Shown piece after piece: positions 50,780 to 59,548 of a stretch of DNA of 64,000 nt (position 1 is its first letter; the number at the start of each line of letters is the position of its first letter). Position numbers and translations under genes: made by a program. Under the pieces are notes generated by a model. The model worked only from the letters and a program-made list of their open reading frames with translations, was not told the origin of the DNA and made no database searches. Source of the stretch: Agromyces cerinus subsp. cerinus (GTDB taxonomy: Bacteria; Actinomycetota; Actinomycetes; Actinomycetales; Microbacteriaceae); contig NZ_FSRJ01000002.1 of assembly GCF_900142065.1 (NCBI RefSeq), positions 1 through 64,000 on the forward strand, given 5' to 3'.

Positions 50780-52164
50780 GCGCGCACCTCCTCGGTCCGC
50801 CGCAGCGGGAACTCGGCGCGCACGAGGTAGCCGCCGCGCGCCCGCGGTCCGAGCTCGAGTCGGCCGCCGGCCGCGGCGACCCGCTCGCGCATGCCCACCT
50901 GGCCGAGGCGGCGGCTCGAGGCATCCGCTGCCGAGTCGCTCGTCGGTCGCAGCACGGGGCCGGAGTTGGTCACCTCGATCTCGACCGACCCATCGGCCCA
51001 GCGCACCCTGACCTCGGCGGTCGCGGCGGCGCCCGCGTGCTTCCGCACGTTCGTGAGCGCCTCCTGCACGATGCGATAGGCGCTGAGGTCGACGACCGCG
51101 GAGACCGGGACCGGGTCGCCGACGATCGCGAGCGTCGTCGGCAGGCCGCTCGCCGCGCACTCGGCCACGAGCTCGTCGAGGCGCGCGATGCCCCGTGTCG
51201 AGGTGCTCGTGGTCGCGGGCTCGCGGTCATCGCCGGCCAGGCCGAGGGCGTCGTCGAGCACGGCGACCCCCGGCCCGGTCTCCGCGTCGCCGCGCAGGGT
51301 GCCGAGCAGGCCGTGCAGTTCGTCGACGGCGTCGCGGGCGCTCGACTCGATCGACGAGAGCGCGGTGGCAGCTGCGGCCGGATCCTTCGCGAGCACGCGT
51401 CGGGCGGCGCCCGCCTGCACGCCGATCACCGAGACGTGATGGGCGACGACGTCGTGCAGCTCGCGGGCGATGCGCAACCGCTCGATGGCGACGGCCTGGG
51501 CGCGGGTGCGCTCGCGCTCCGACGCGAGCTCGGCGGTGCGCTGCTCGAGCTCGGCGCGCGACCGCGCCGAGCGGTAGGCCGTGTCGCCGAAGTACCACGC
51601 GCCTCCGAAGTAGAGCAGGTTCGTGAGCACGTTGATGAGCCCGTACGCGAGGTAGGGCGAGAGGGTTCCCTCGCGGGAGAAGTCGGGCAGGTAGTCCTGC
51701 ACGGCGGAGTAGTAGACGAGGCCCCAGAAGAGCCACCCGAACATGCCGGCGACGATGATGCCGCGCACGATCGTCGCCCGACGGCGGCTGCGGCCCCACG
51801 CCCCGACCGTGTAGATCGCCACGAACAGGCAGATGTTGCTGAAGAGCGCATCGCCGACGGGCACGACGCCGCCGACGATGAAGGTGACGGATGCCACGAG
51901 CGCCACGATCTCGGGCTGCAGGCGGCGTGCTGCGAGCGGCAGCGTCATCGCCGCGATCCAGATCACCGACCCCCACCACGGGGCGGCTTCGCCCTCCCCG
52001 TCGCCCTCGCCCCAACCCGCGAAGCGGTAGAGCACCACCGTCGCGGCGGTACCGACGGCGAGCACGAGGGCGAGGATCACGTCGTTGCGGATGGCGTGAC
52101 GGCCCGGTCGCGGGCGTACCCACTCCACGCCCTCGACGACGGGGGGAGCGGTGTTCTCGGTCAT
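50776..52164 (-). CDS. Sensor histidine kinase (HisKA_3 type)
   Basis: A 462-residue membrane kinase. The N-terminal half has about six hydrophobic segments (VILALVLAVGTAATVVLYRF, and further segments to residue 185). The dimerisation/phosphoacceptor region is RLRIARELHDVVAHHVSVIG, with the His near residue 237. The C-terminal ATPase domain has YRIVQEALTNVRKHAG and a GQVGMRERVAAAGG G-box. This is the NarX/DesK-like branch that pairs with NarL-type regulators. The signal is unknown. It overlaps the response regulator gene and has no other attached gene. Confidence 0.92.
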   Translation of the reverse strand: MTENTAPPVVEGVEWVRPRPGRHAIRNDVILALVLAVGTAATVVLYRFAGWGEGDGEGEAAPWWGSVIWIAAMTLPLAARRLQPEIVALVASVTFIVGGVVPVGDALFSNICLFVAIYTVGAWGRSRRRATIVRGIIVAGMFGWLFWGLVYYSAVQDYLPDFSREGTLSPYLAYGLINVLTNLLYFGGAWYFGDTAYRSARSRAELEQRTAELASERERTRAQAVAIERLRIARELHDVVAHHVSVIGVQAGAARRVLAKDPAAAATALSSIESSARDAVDELHGLLGTLRGDAETGPGVAVLDDALGLAGDDREPATTSTSTRGIARLDELVAECAASGLPTTLAIVGDPVPVSAVVDLSAYRIVQEALTNVRKHAGAAATAEVRVRWADGSVEIEVTNSGPVLRPTSDSAADASSRRLGQVGMRERVAAAGGRLELGPRARGGYLVRAEFPLRRTEEVRA

Positions 52165-52218
52165 CCGTCCACGTTATCGACGCGGCGGAGCCACGGGATC
52201 CGCCATGCGACGGAGAAG

Positions 52219-53493
52219 TCAGTGCGGGTCGTCGATGGAGTCGACCCGTCGTTGCAGGAATGCCAGCTCCGCCGCGTTATCGGTCAGGATCTGCGCCTCC
52301 TCGTACGCGAGTCGCGCCTCGGTGCTGCGACCGAGACGCCGCAGCGCATCGGCACGTGCTGCCGAGAGGTAGGGGTAGCGCGCGAGTCGTGGGTCGGCGG
52401 CGAGCTCGTCGAGTTCGGCGAGCGCTTCGGCGGGGCCCTCGGCGAAGCCCAGCGCGATCGCCCGGTTGAGTCGCACCACCGGCGACACCCAGACGTCCAC
52501 CAGCAGGTCGTACAGGCCCAGGATCTCGACCCAGTCCGTCTCCGACCATGACGGGCTCTCGTCGTGCACCGCCGCGATGGCGGCCATCAGGGCGTACCGG
52601 CCCGGGGGTCGGGCCCGTAACGCCTCACGTACCAGGGCCGCACCTTCCGCGATCGCCCGCCGGTTCCAGCGCGAACGATCTTGTTCCTCCATGAGCAGGA
52701 CTTCGCCGTCGTCATCAAGTCGGGCGTCGAGGCGGGCGTCGGTGAGCACGACGAGGGCGAGCAGGCCCGCGACATCCGGATCGTCCGGCAGCAGCACCCG
52801 CAACAGGCGTGCGAGCTCCCGGCCGCGTTCGGCGAGGTCGCGGCGCATGAGCTCTACGCCGAACGGCGCGGTGTGGCCGGTTGTGTAGACGAGGTGCACG
52901 ACGGCCAGCACGCTCTCGAGGCGCGGGCCGAGTTCATCGGGAGACGGCACCCGATACGGGATGCCGGCGGTCGTGATCTTCTGCTTCGCCCGCGTGATGC
53001 GGGCGGCCATCGTGGCCTCCGGTACCAGGAACGCGCGCGCGACATCCGCCGTCGACAGCCCGCACACGAGGCGGAGCGTGAGCGCGACGCGCGCCTCGGC
53101 CGCGAGGGCGGGATGGCAGCAGGTGAAGACGAGCGCGAGCCGGTCGTCGGGGATCGACTCGCCCGTGTCGGCGAGCTCGTCGAGCGGCGGCGGCTCGGGG
53201 TCGACGAGCTTCGGCAGCGCTCGGCGGGCCGTGGCGTCGCGCCGACGTACGTCCAGGGCCCGGCGGCGTGCCGTCGTCGTGAGCCACGCGCCCGGATTCG
53301 ATGGGATGCCGCGGGCGCCCCAGATGGCGAGCGCGCTGGCGTACGCGTCCTGCACGGCCTCCTCGGCCGTGTCGATGTCGCCCGCCACCCGGATGGTGGC
53401 CGCCAGCACGAACGCCCACTCCCGGCGATGCGCCTCCGCGACCGCGGCGGCGACATCGGCGGGTGCGGGGGTCGGACTGGCGGCCGACGCCAT
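52219..53493 (-). CDS. ECF RNA polymerase sigma factor, ECF42/DUF6596 type
   Basis: A 424-residue sigma factor. Region 2 is VAGDIDTAEEAVQDAYASAL with RGIPSNPGAWLTTTARRRAL; region 4 is LRLVCGLSTADVARAFLVPE. A long C-terminal extension of about 230 residues with helical TPR-like repeats (VLLMEEQDRSRW, GRYALMAAIAAVH, RLNRAIALGFAEGP) identifies the ECF42 group. ECF42 factors lack an anti-sigma factor and are partnered by a YCII/DGPF protein, which is present upstream here with a one-base overlap. Its regulon is unknown. Confidence 0.92.
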   Translation of the reverse strand: MASAASPTPAPADVAAAVAEAHRREWAFVLAATIRVAGDIDTAEEAVQDAYASALAIWGARGIPSNPGAWLTTTARRRALDVRRRDATARRALPKLVDPEPPPLDELADTGESIPDDRLALVFTCCHPALAAEARVALTLRLVCGLSTADVARAFLVPEATMAARITRAKQKITTAGIPYRVPSPDELGPRLESVLAVVHLVYTTGHTAPFGVELMRRDLAERGRELARLLRVLLPDDPDVAGLLALVVLTDARLDARLDDDGEVLLMEEQDRSRWNRRAIAEGAALVREALRARPPGRYALMAAIAAVHDESPSWSETDWVEILGLYDLLVDVWVSPVVRLNRAIALGFAEGPAEALAELDELAADPRLARYPYLSAARADALRRLGRSTEARLAYEEAQILTDNAAELAFLQRRVDSIDDPH

Positions 53494-53825
53494 CAGCTCA
53501 CCAGCCGCACCGGCCGCACCTCGACGCCCGCGCCGGCCGGCACCTCCGACGCGATCGCGAGCGCCTCGTCGAGGTCGGCGGCCTCGACGAGGAAATACCC
53601 GCCGATGACCTCCTTCGACTCCGTGAACAGGCCGTCGGTCACGACGACCCTGCCGTCGTGGTCGTGCCGAATCGAGGTGCCGGAGGCGGGTGATTCGAGC
53701 GCCGCACCGCCGAGCAGTGAATCCGCACGGCGCTCCATGAACTCGCGGTAGGCCGGGTTGACCGTCTCGCCCTCCGACTGGGCGGCGTCATCGTCCTGGT
53801 AGATCAGGATCAGGTACTTGGACAT
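53493..53825 (-). CDS. YCII (DGPF) domain protein, partner of the ECF sigma factor
   Basis: A 110-residue YCII-fold protein: MSKYLILIYQDDDA, a central LLGGAALESPASGTSIRH, VVVTDGLFTESKEVIGGYFL and LDEALAIASEVPA. The D-G-P-F motif of the family appears as DGLF. Co-occurrence with ECF42 sigma factors is well known, and the sigma gene starts within the stop codon of this one. ATG 53825 has GAGAGGATG upstream; the frame is open to 53900 without a ribosome site. Confidence 0.9.
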   Translation of the reverse strand: MSKYLILIYQDDDAAQSEGETVNPAYREFMERRADSLLGGAALESPASGTSIRHDHDGRVVVTDGLFTESKEVIGGYFLVEAADLDEALAIASEVPAGAGVEVRPVRLVS

Positions 53826-53926
53826 GTCGTCATCCTCTCTCCTGCGGCACCGATTCGTGCCGTCACCATACCGACGCGCTCGTCGGCCGGGAATCGACAA
53901 TGCGCCCGAAACTCGTTCGGTCGAGG

Positions 53927-55633
53927 TCAGCCGCGAGACGTCTCAGCGCGACGCACGTGGCTCCGTGCGTGCTCGACCGCGGGGGCGAGCTCGTCGAAGA
54001 GGTGGTTCTGGTGCCGGAGCGAGGCGATCACGCCCACTCGCTCGGCGAGGCGCAGGTGCTGCGTCTGGATGCCCTTGACGAGCACGGTCACGCCCCGCCG
54101 TTCGAGTGCGGTGATGAGCTCGGTGATGACCTGTGCTCCGGTGGCGTCGAGGATCTGCAGCTGCGACATCCGGATGATGACGACCTCGATGCCCCGGATG
54201 TCGCCGACGCGCTCGAGCATGCGTTCGGCGGCGCCGAAGAAGAGCGCCCCTTCGAGTCGGAACAGGGCGATGCGTTCGTCGCCGGGCTCGGCCGGGCCCG
54301 GCAGCTCCTCGCGGTGCACACCGCTCGAGCGGGCGAGTGCGCGCAGGGCGAAGAACGCCGCGGCGGCGATGCCGATGAGCACGGCGTAGATGAGGTCGAA
54401 GCTCACCGTGATGATCGCGGTGACGCCGAAGACGATCGCGTCGGCCCGGGTCGACCCGACGATGGTGCGCACCGTCGCGATCGAGATCATGCGGAACGCC
54501 GTGACCATCAGCACGCCGGCGAGTGCGGCCAACGGGATCTCGGCGACGACCGTCGCGCCGAACGAGACGACGAGGAGCAGCAGCACCGCGTGGGTGATCG
54601 CAGCCAGCCGGGTGCGACCGCCCGAGCGCACGTTCACCGCGGTGCGGGCGATCGCCCCGGTCGCCGGCATCCCGCCGAAGAAGCCCGCCGCGACGGACGC
54701 GAGGCCCTGGCCGACGAGTTCGCGGTCGGCGTCGTACGGGCCGGTGTCGGAGATCGAGGCGGCGACGCGCGCCGAGAGCAGCGACTCGATCGCGGCGAGG
54801 GCCGCGACCGCGAACGCCGGACCGGCGAGGCCGGCGAGCGTCGCCCAGTCGGCGTTCGGCAGCGTGGGTGCCGGGAGGCCGACCGGCAGCTGCCCGATCG
54901 TGTCGACCGGCAGGCTGAAGCCGGCCGCGATCGCGCTGACCGCGACGATCGCGACGATCGAGCCGGGGAAGCGGGGATGGATGCGCGGCGCCACCAGCAT
55001 GATCGCCGCCACCACGGCGACGATGCCGAGGCTCCATCCGAGCTCCGGCCATGCGGCCGTGGGGATCGCCTCGGCGGCGGCGAGCGCCGCGTTCGGGCTG
55101 GGTCCGGGGGCGACGCCGAGCGCCGCGGGCACCTGCTGCAGGAAGATGATCACCGCGATGCCGAGCGTGAACCCCTCGATCACCGGCCACGGGATGTAGG
55201 TCACCGCGCGGCCGAGGCGCAGTACGCCGGCGGCGAGCACGATGAGGCCCGCGAACAGGCAGACCACCGCGAGCACACCTGTGCCGTGCGCGGCGATGAT
55301 GGAGCCGAGCACGACGACCATGGCGCCGGTCGGACCGGACACCTGCACGTTCGAGCCGCCGAACACCGCGGCGACGAACCCGGCGACGATCGCCGTCACG
55401 AGCCCGCTCTCGGCGCCGGCGCCGGAGCTCACGCCGAACGCGAGCGCGAGCGGCAACGCGACGATGCCCACGGTGACACCTGCGGCCAGGTCGCCGCGCC
55501 ACGTGCGACGGAGGTCGCGGTAGTCGGATGCCGCGGGCGCGAGGCTGCGCAGGTGGCGCACCGCCCGTCGCCACTGGCTCGCAGGGGCCGTCGTCGACCC
55601 GGTGGCGGGCAGGCCGGACGGCGTCGAACTCAT
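53927..55633 (-). CDS. SulP family inorganic anion transporter
   Basis: A 568-residue transporter with the SulP signature DLAAGVTVGIVALPLALAFG near residue 45 and about 12-14 membrane segments. It ends in a cytoplasmic STAS domain (residues about 440-560; IRMSQLQILDATGAQVITEL). SulP proteins move sulfate, bicarbonate or other anions. ATG 55633 overlaps the stop of the ArsR-type gene by 4 bases, so the two are cotranscribed. The anion cannot be deduced. Confidence 0.92.
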   Translation of the reverse strand: MSSTPSGLPATGSTTAPASQWRRAVRHLRSLAPAASDYRDLRRTWRGDLAAGVTVGIVALPLALAFGVSSGAGAESGLVTAIVAGFVAAVFGGSNVQVSGPTGAMVVVLGSIIAAHGTGVLAVVCLFAGLIVLAAGVLRLGRAVTYIPWPVIEGFTLGIAVIIFLQQVPAALGVAPGPSPNAALAAAEAIPTAAWPELGWSLGIVAVVAAIMLVAPRIHPRFPGSIVAIVAVSAIAAGFSLPVDTIGQLPVGLPAPTLPNADWATLAGLAGPAFAVAALAAIESLLSARVAASISDTGPYDADRELVGQGLASVAAGFFGGMPATGAIARTAVNVRSGGRTRLAAITHAVLLLLVVSFGATVVAEIPLAALAGVLMVTAFRMISIATVRTIVGSTRADAIVFGVTAIITVSFDLIYAVLIGIAAAAFFALRALARSSGVHREELPGPAEPGDERIALFRLEGALFFGAAERMLERVGDIRGIEVVIIRMSQLQILDATGAQVITELITALERRGVTVLVKGIQTQHLRLAERVGVIASLRHQNHLFDELAPAVEHARSHVRRAETSRG

Positions 55634-56001
55634 GCCGGCACGCTCACCGGCGGGATCTCGGGCAGCCCGCCCTGGTCGACGAGCTGGCGCTGGGTGGTCT
55701 CGAGGATCTCACCGAGCAGCGCGCGAGCCACGCGCAGCAGGTCGGCGACCTGGGGGTAGGCCAGCCGGTAGTAGACGAGGCTGCCGCGTCGGTCGGCCAC
55801 GACGAGCCGATTGCGACGGAGCACCGCAAGGTGCTGCGACAAGTGCGATGCCTCGAGCGAGGTCGCCGCGATGAGCTCCGAGACGGATGCCTCGGGCGCG
55901 GTCGAGAGCACCTCGAGGATGCGGATGCGGATCGGATGGGCGAGGCCCTTGAAGAGGCCGGCCTTCACCTCGTACAGCGGGCGGTTGGGGTCCGAGAGCA
56001 T
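55630..56001 (-). CDS. ArsR family transcriptional regulator (SulP-associated)
   Basis: A 123-residue winged-helix regulator: GLFKGLAHPIRIRILEVLST, SVSELIAATSLEASHLSQHL, and RRGSLVYYRLAYPQVADLL. No Cys, so not a classical metal sensor. ATG 56001 is preferred since GGGAG lies 7 bases upstream; ATG 56007 is too close and the open frame to 56040 runs through the operator. It lies upstream of and overlaps the SulP gene, as in several ArsR-SulP pairs of actinobacteria. A perfect palindrome at 56026-56039 is the likely binding site. Confidence 0.87.
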   Translation of the reverse strand: MLSDPNRPLYEVKAGLFKGLAHPIRIRILEVLSTAPEASVSELIAATSLEASHLSQHLAVLRRNRLVVADRRGSLVYYRLAYPQVADLLRVARALLGEILETTQRQLVDQGGLPEIPPVSVPA

Positions 56002-56025
56002 CGGCATCTCCCTGGGTTTATGGAT

Positions 56026-56039
56026 TGATGAAATCATCA
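56026..56039. promoter_or_regulatory. ArsR-type palindrome TGATGAAATCATCA
   Basis: 6-bp arms (TGATGA/TCATCA) around AA, 25 bp before the start of the ArsR/SulP operon, in a locally AT-rich stretch. A probable autoregulatory operator. Confidence 0.65.
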
Positions 56040-56093
56040 TGTCACACGGTCGCCGCTGCGTGGATGCCGCGCTCGCCGCTACGCTCTCGATCC

Positions 56094-56609
56094 ATGACTG
56101 CCGAACCGGGGCCCGTGCCGAACCTGCCGCTGCGTGAACGTCCGTTCGACTGGTTCTTCATCGTCGTCTTCTCGCTCTTCACGATCACGAGCCTGATCAG
56201 CGACATGCTGCCGACGCTCGGCGTCGACATCTCGTCGCCCTCGTCGAACTTCTTCGTGAACTCGAATTACTGGTACGCGAGCGACACCGACCCGCTCTTC
56301 ATGGAGCCGCCCGTGTGGATGCGCATCGTCACCGGGCTCTCGGCGTTCGTCTACATGCCGTTCTACATCGTGTTGGTGCTCTCACTGATCCGCGGGTGGA
56401 ACTGGATCCAGTTGCCGAGCGTCATCTACGCGACGATGATCTCGACGATCACGGGCATCATCGTGTTCGGCGTCGAGTTCTTCGGCGAGCCCGAGTGGCA
56501 GACGACGAACCCCGTGAAGTTCCTGGCGTTCAACCTGCCGTACGTGCTCATTCCGATCGTGTTGCTCGTGCGCATGCGGAAGCCCTCGCCGTTCACACGG
56601 CGGTTCTGA
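56094..56609 (+). CDS. EXPERA-domain (TMEM97/emopamil-binding-like) membrane protein
   Basis: A 171-residue protein with four membrane segments: DWFFIVVFSLFTITSLISDM, a central MRIVTGLSAFVYMPFYIVLV, YATMISTITGIIVFGVEFFG and FNLPYVLIPIVLLVRM. The spacing, the PFDW start and the YWYASDTDPLFMEPPVWMR loop resemble the EXPERA family (emopamil-binding protein, TMEM97), which in eukaryotes act on sterols. Bacterial members have no known role. ATG 56094 follows CTCGATCC, a weak site. Single gene, divergent from the ArsR/SulP operon. Confidence 0.75.
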   Translation: MTAEPGPVPNLPLRERPFDWFFIVVFSLFTITSLISDMLPTLGVDISSPSSNFFVNSNYWYASDTDPLFMEPPVWMRIVTGLSAFVYMPFYIVLVLSLIRGWNWIQLPSVIYATMISTITGIIVFGVEFFGEPEWQTTNPVKFLAFNLPYVLIPIVLLVRMRKPSPFTRRF

Positions 56610-56705
56610 GCGCAGCGGATGCATCGGCTCGCCGACACCCTGAGCGTCGCACCTCCAGCGAACCGTGACGGAGCCCGATGTGATCTCGAAGCCGCCCTCG
56701 ACCTG

Positions 56706-58161
56706 TCACGCCGTCTTGCGTTCAGGTGGAGCGTGGTCGTCGTCGAGTCGATCGGCGAGTCGGGTGGGTGAGGTGGTCGACTTGCGCCAGCTGCCGCCCG
56801 GGTCGAGCCACACGGGTGGCCGGATCTCGGGCACCCCGCGCCGCATGCGGATCGCCCATCCCGAGGTGTCGATCGTGCGGTGGTGGAACCAGCACAACAG
56901 CACACCGTTGTCGGTGTGAGTGGGGCCGCCGCGCGCGTCGGGGATGACGTGGTGGATCTCGCACCACGCGGCGGGCACGGTGCAGCCGGGGATGAGGCAG
57001 CCGCCGTCGCGAAGGGTGATCGCCCGTCGTTGGTGCGGGGTGAAGCAGCGTTCAGGTGAACCGAGGCGGATGATGCGGCCCGCGGCGTCGGAGATCACGG
57101 TCTGGATGCCGCCGGTGCAGACCATGTGCCGCACCGCGCGGAGTGAGATCGGCAGTTCGACGCCGTCGGCGTGCCCGGCACCGGAGCCGGTCTCGAGGTC
57201 GACTGCCCGAACGCTGACGAGCACCGTCGGTGCTGCGCCGCCGATGCTCGGGTGTTCGCCGGAGCGCGCCGCGGTGTCGATGATCGCGGCGAGCACGTCG
57301 TGCCGTTGCTGTTCGGTGGTGCGGGTCTCGGCCTGCACCGCGAGGTCGGAGCGTTCGGTGTCGGTGAGGAATCCGCCGCCGCTGCGGGGCGAGAGGTGCG
57401 CATCGAGGAGGCGCTTCAGCTTCGCCGCGACCTCGGGCAGCAACTCGCCCGAGATCTGGATGAGTCCGTCGCGTGCGCGCCCGACCCGGAACCCACGCCG
57501 GCGCATCGCGCGTTCGTCGTCGGGTTCTGGCCCGTCTTGATCCAGGAACACCGCCCACGCGCGGGCCTGCACGGCGAGCTCGTCGGCGCTGGCACGCACC
57601 GGTGCCGCGTCACCCGTTCCGGTCGCCTGGTCGACGAGCTCACGCTCGGCGACATCGAGTCGCGTGGGGTCGGCCACGGTGCGGGTGCGACCGAGTTCCC
57701 GAACGATCGTCGCTGCCGCGTCGAGGCCGAGCGAGCCTGCGACGAGTGCAGCGGCCACGTGCGGATGCGCCGCCGGCACGGGCTGCCCGGTCAGGCCGGT
57801 ATCGGCCAGGGTCGCCGTACCGACCGAGACTCTGCGGCGCGCTTCGGCGCCCGAGACCTGCGTGACCCGTTCGATCAGTTCGGCCGCAGACCGGCACCCC
57901 TTGCGCGTCGACAGGCGCCCGGCGCCGAGTTCGACCCGGCTGCGTTCGGCGACCTCACCGGCGAAGGCGGCACGGTGCGCGTCGAGCAACCGCCCGACGC
58001 CTTCGAGGGCCCCCCATCGCGACGAGCAGTTCGTCATCACCGAGTCCCCGCGGTGGGTCGAGATCGAGCGCGGCATGAAGCGCCGAGCGTACCTGCTCGA
58101 GCGCCTCGGGAATGCCTGCCATGTCGACCACACTGCCACCACCCACTGACATTCCAGTCAT
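56706..58161 (-). pseudogene. DUF222/HNH endonuclease domain protein, frameshifted
   Basis: An actinobacterial DUF222-HNH protein of about 485 residues. The first segment (58161 to 58016; MTGMSVGGGSVVDM, ALEQVRSALHAALDLDPPRG) and the rest (ALEGVGRLLDAHRAAFAGEV onward) are in different frames. The break is a run of six C (58010-58015); five would restore ATG GGG GCC CTC. The HNH motif is intact at the C-terminus (CLIPGCTVPAAWCEIHHVIP, HTDNGVLLCWFHH). AGGTG precedes ATG 58161. Such proteins are multi-copy in many actinobacteria and their role is unclear. A sequencing error or a real slip are both possible. Confidence 0.83.
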
Positions 58162-58350
58162 CACGAAAACACCTGCTCATCGGCTGTTTCGAACGACTCT
58201 TCCTCCACAGGGCCGCCGGGCGGGAGTTCTCCACAGGAGGTGGCCCGGCCGACGCGGAGCGCGAGCGGCTCGCCGCCGTGTGCTCGTTCATCGCCACACC
58301 GGAGAGGAGCTGCGCCGAATTCCGAATCCTGCTCAGTATCCTGCGTCCCC

Positions 58351-58385
58351 TTGCCAAGAGGAAGATATCTTCCTATTCTCTCCAC
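58351..58385 (+). promoter_or_regulatory. PadR promoter with palindromic operator, leaderless
   Basis: TTGCCA (58351-58356), a 17-bp spacer and TATTCT (58374-58379) form a good sigma-70 promoter. GGAAGATATCTTCC, a perfect 14-bp palindrome (58360-58373), fills the end of the spacer up to the -10 element. ATG 58386 is seven bases after the -10, so the transcript would begin at the start codon. The PadR protein probably binds the palindrome and represses its own operon. Confidence 0.78.
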
Positions 58386-58739
58386 ATGGCACGCAGACGC
58401 GAAGGACGGCTCGTCGACCTCGAGGTCGACATCCTCGCCGCCGGCATGGAGCTTCAAGGGGACGACGGCGAGTTCTACGGCTTCGCGCTCGCGAAGCGCA
58501 TCGCCGAACGATCGGATGCCGCTGCGCTCACCGCGCACGGCACGCTCTACAAGGCGCTGGCCCGTCTGAGTGAACGGGGCCTGCTCGAATCCGTCTGGGA
58601 GGATGCCGCGATCGGGGAGGCCGAGGGGCGGCCGCGGCGCCGCCTCTATCGCGTCACGGGTGCCGGTGAAGTCGCCTACCGCACCGAACTCGACGCCCGA
58701 CGTGTGGCCGCGGTGCATGGCAAGGCGGCGTTCGCATGA
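58386..58739 (+). CDS. PadR family transcriptional regulator
   Basis: A 117-residue winged-helix regulator: GEFYGFALAKRIAERSD, LTAHGTLYKALARLSERGLL, and RPRRRLYRVTGAGEVAY. There is no Shine-Dalgarno sequence before ATG 58386, and the promoter geometry suggests a leaderless mRNA. It overlaps the next gene by 4 bases (ATGA). PadR genes are often followed by membrane proteins they control, as here. Confidence 0.9.
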   Translation: MARRREGRLVDLEVDILAAGMELQGDDGEFYGFALAKRIAERSDAAALTAHGTLYKALARLSERGLLESVWEDAAIGEAEGRPRRRLYRVTGAGEVAYRTELDARRVAAVHGKAAFA

Positions 58740-59548
58740 CCGTCGAGCGCGTCGGCGTGGTGATCGAGGAGCGCGAGCCCGCGGCATCCGCTCAAGGAGG
58801 TGACCGTGACGTGCCCGGCAGCGACCGTGCCATGCATCGCAGCGACCGCGCCGTGCTCGCGTGGGGACGTTGGTACACGCGCGACCTGCCCGACGACGTC
58901 GCCGCCGACCGTCTCGCCGAGCTCGAGTCCGACGTCTTCGAGGAGCGCGCGGCCGCGGGCGGAGCGCAGGGTGCGGGCCGTTCGATCGTCGGCCGTGCGA
59001 TCCGCGGCGTTCCCGCCGACCTCGCGTGGCGGGTCGCCCGGCTGCGCGGCCTCTCGCTGACGGCGCCGAAGGGCACCTTCCCGCTCATGCTGCCCGCGCT
59101 CGCGCACGTCGCGACGGCGATGCTGCTCGCCTGGGGCGTGCTCATCGTCGTGCGCGTCGGGGCGGGGATGCTCGACGGCTCATGGGCCGGGGCATGGGAC
59201 CTCGTCGCCGCGGGTCTCGTCGGCCTCGGTCTCGCGCTCATCGGCTCGGCGTTGACGCTCGTGCCCGAGGCCCGATGGCTCGGCGCGCTCTGGCTCGCCG
59301 TCGCGAGCTACGTGCTGCTCCGCTTCGGCATGTACGCGCTCATCGCCACGAGCACCACGCTGAGCGCGTTCTACAATTCGGCGCTCATCGAGGCGATCCT
59401 CATCAATCGCGTGCTGTCCGCAGCCGGGGTGCTCTTCTTCGTCTCGATGGCCGCCTGGTGGCTGCCGTCGGCCAAGGCCCTGTGGGCCGCGCGACCCGAG
59501 CGGGTGCACCGCTCGCCCGTCATCGACCCGGAAGGAACCATCGCATGA
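58736..59548 (+). CDS. PadR-linked membrane protein, function unknown
   Basis: A 270-residue protein. The cytoplasmic N-terminal 100 residues include LAWGRWYTRDLPDDVAADRL and FEERAAAGG, the pattern of the short permease-prefix regions found next to PadR genes. About five hydrophobic segments follow (LALIGSALTLV, YVLLRFGMYALIA, AGVLFFVSMAAWWLPSA). No transport motif is seen. It overlaps the PadR gene before it and the secreted protein gene after it, so all three are one operon under PadR control. Confidence 0.78.
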   Translation: MTVERVGVVIEEREPAASAQGGDRDVPGSDRAMHRSDRAVLAWGRWYTRDLPDDVAADRLAELESDVFEERAAAGGAQGAGRSIVGRAIRGVPADLAWRVARLRGLSLTAPKGTFPLMLPALAHVATAMLLAWGVLIVVRVGAGMLDGSWAGAWDLVAAGLVGLGLALIGSALTLVPEARWLGALWLAVASYVLLRFGMYALIATSTTLSAFYNSALIEAILINRVLSAAGVLFFVSMAAWWLPSAKALWAARPERVHRSPVIDPEGTIA

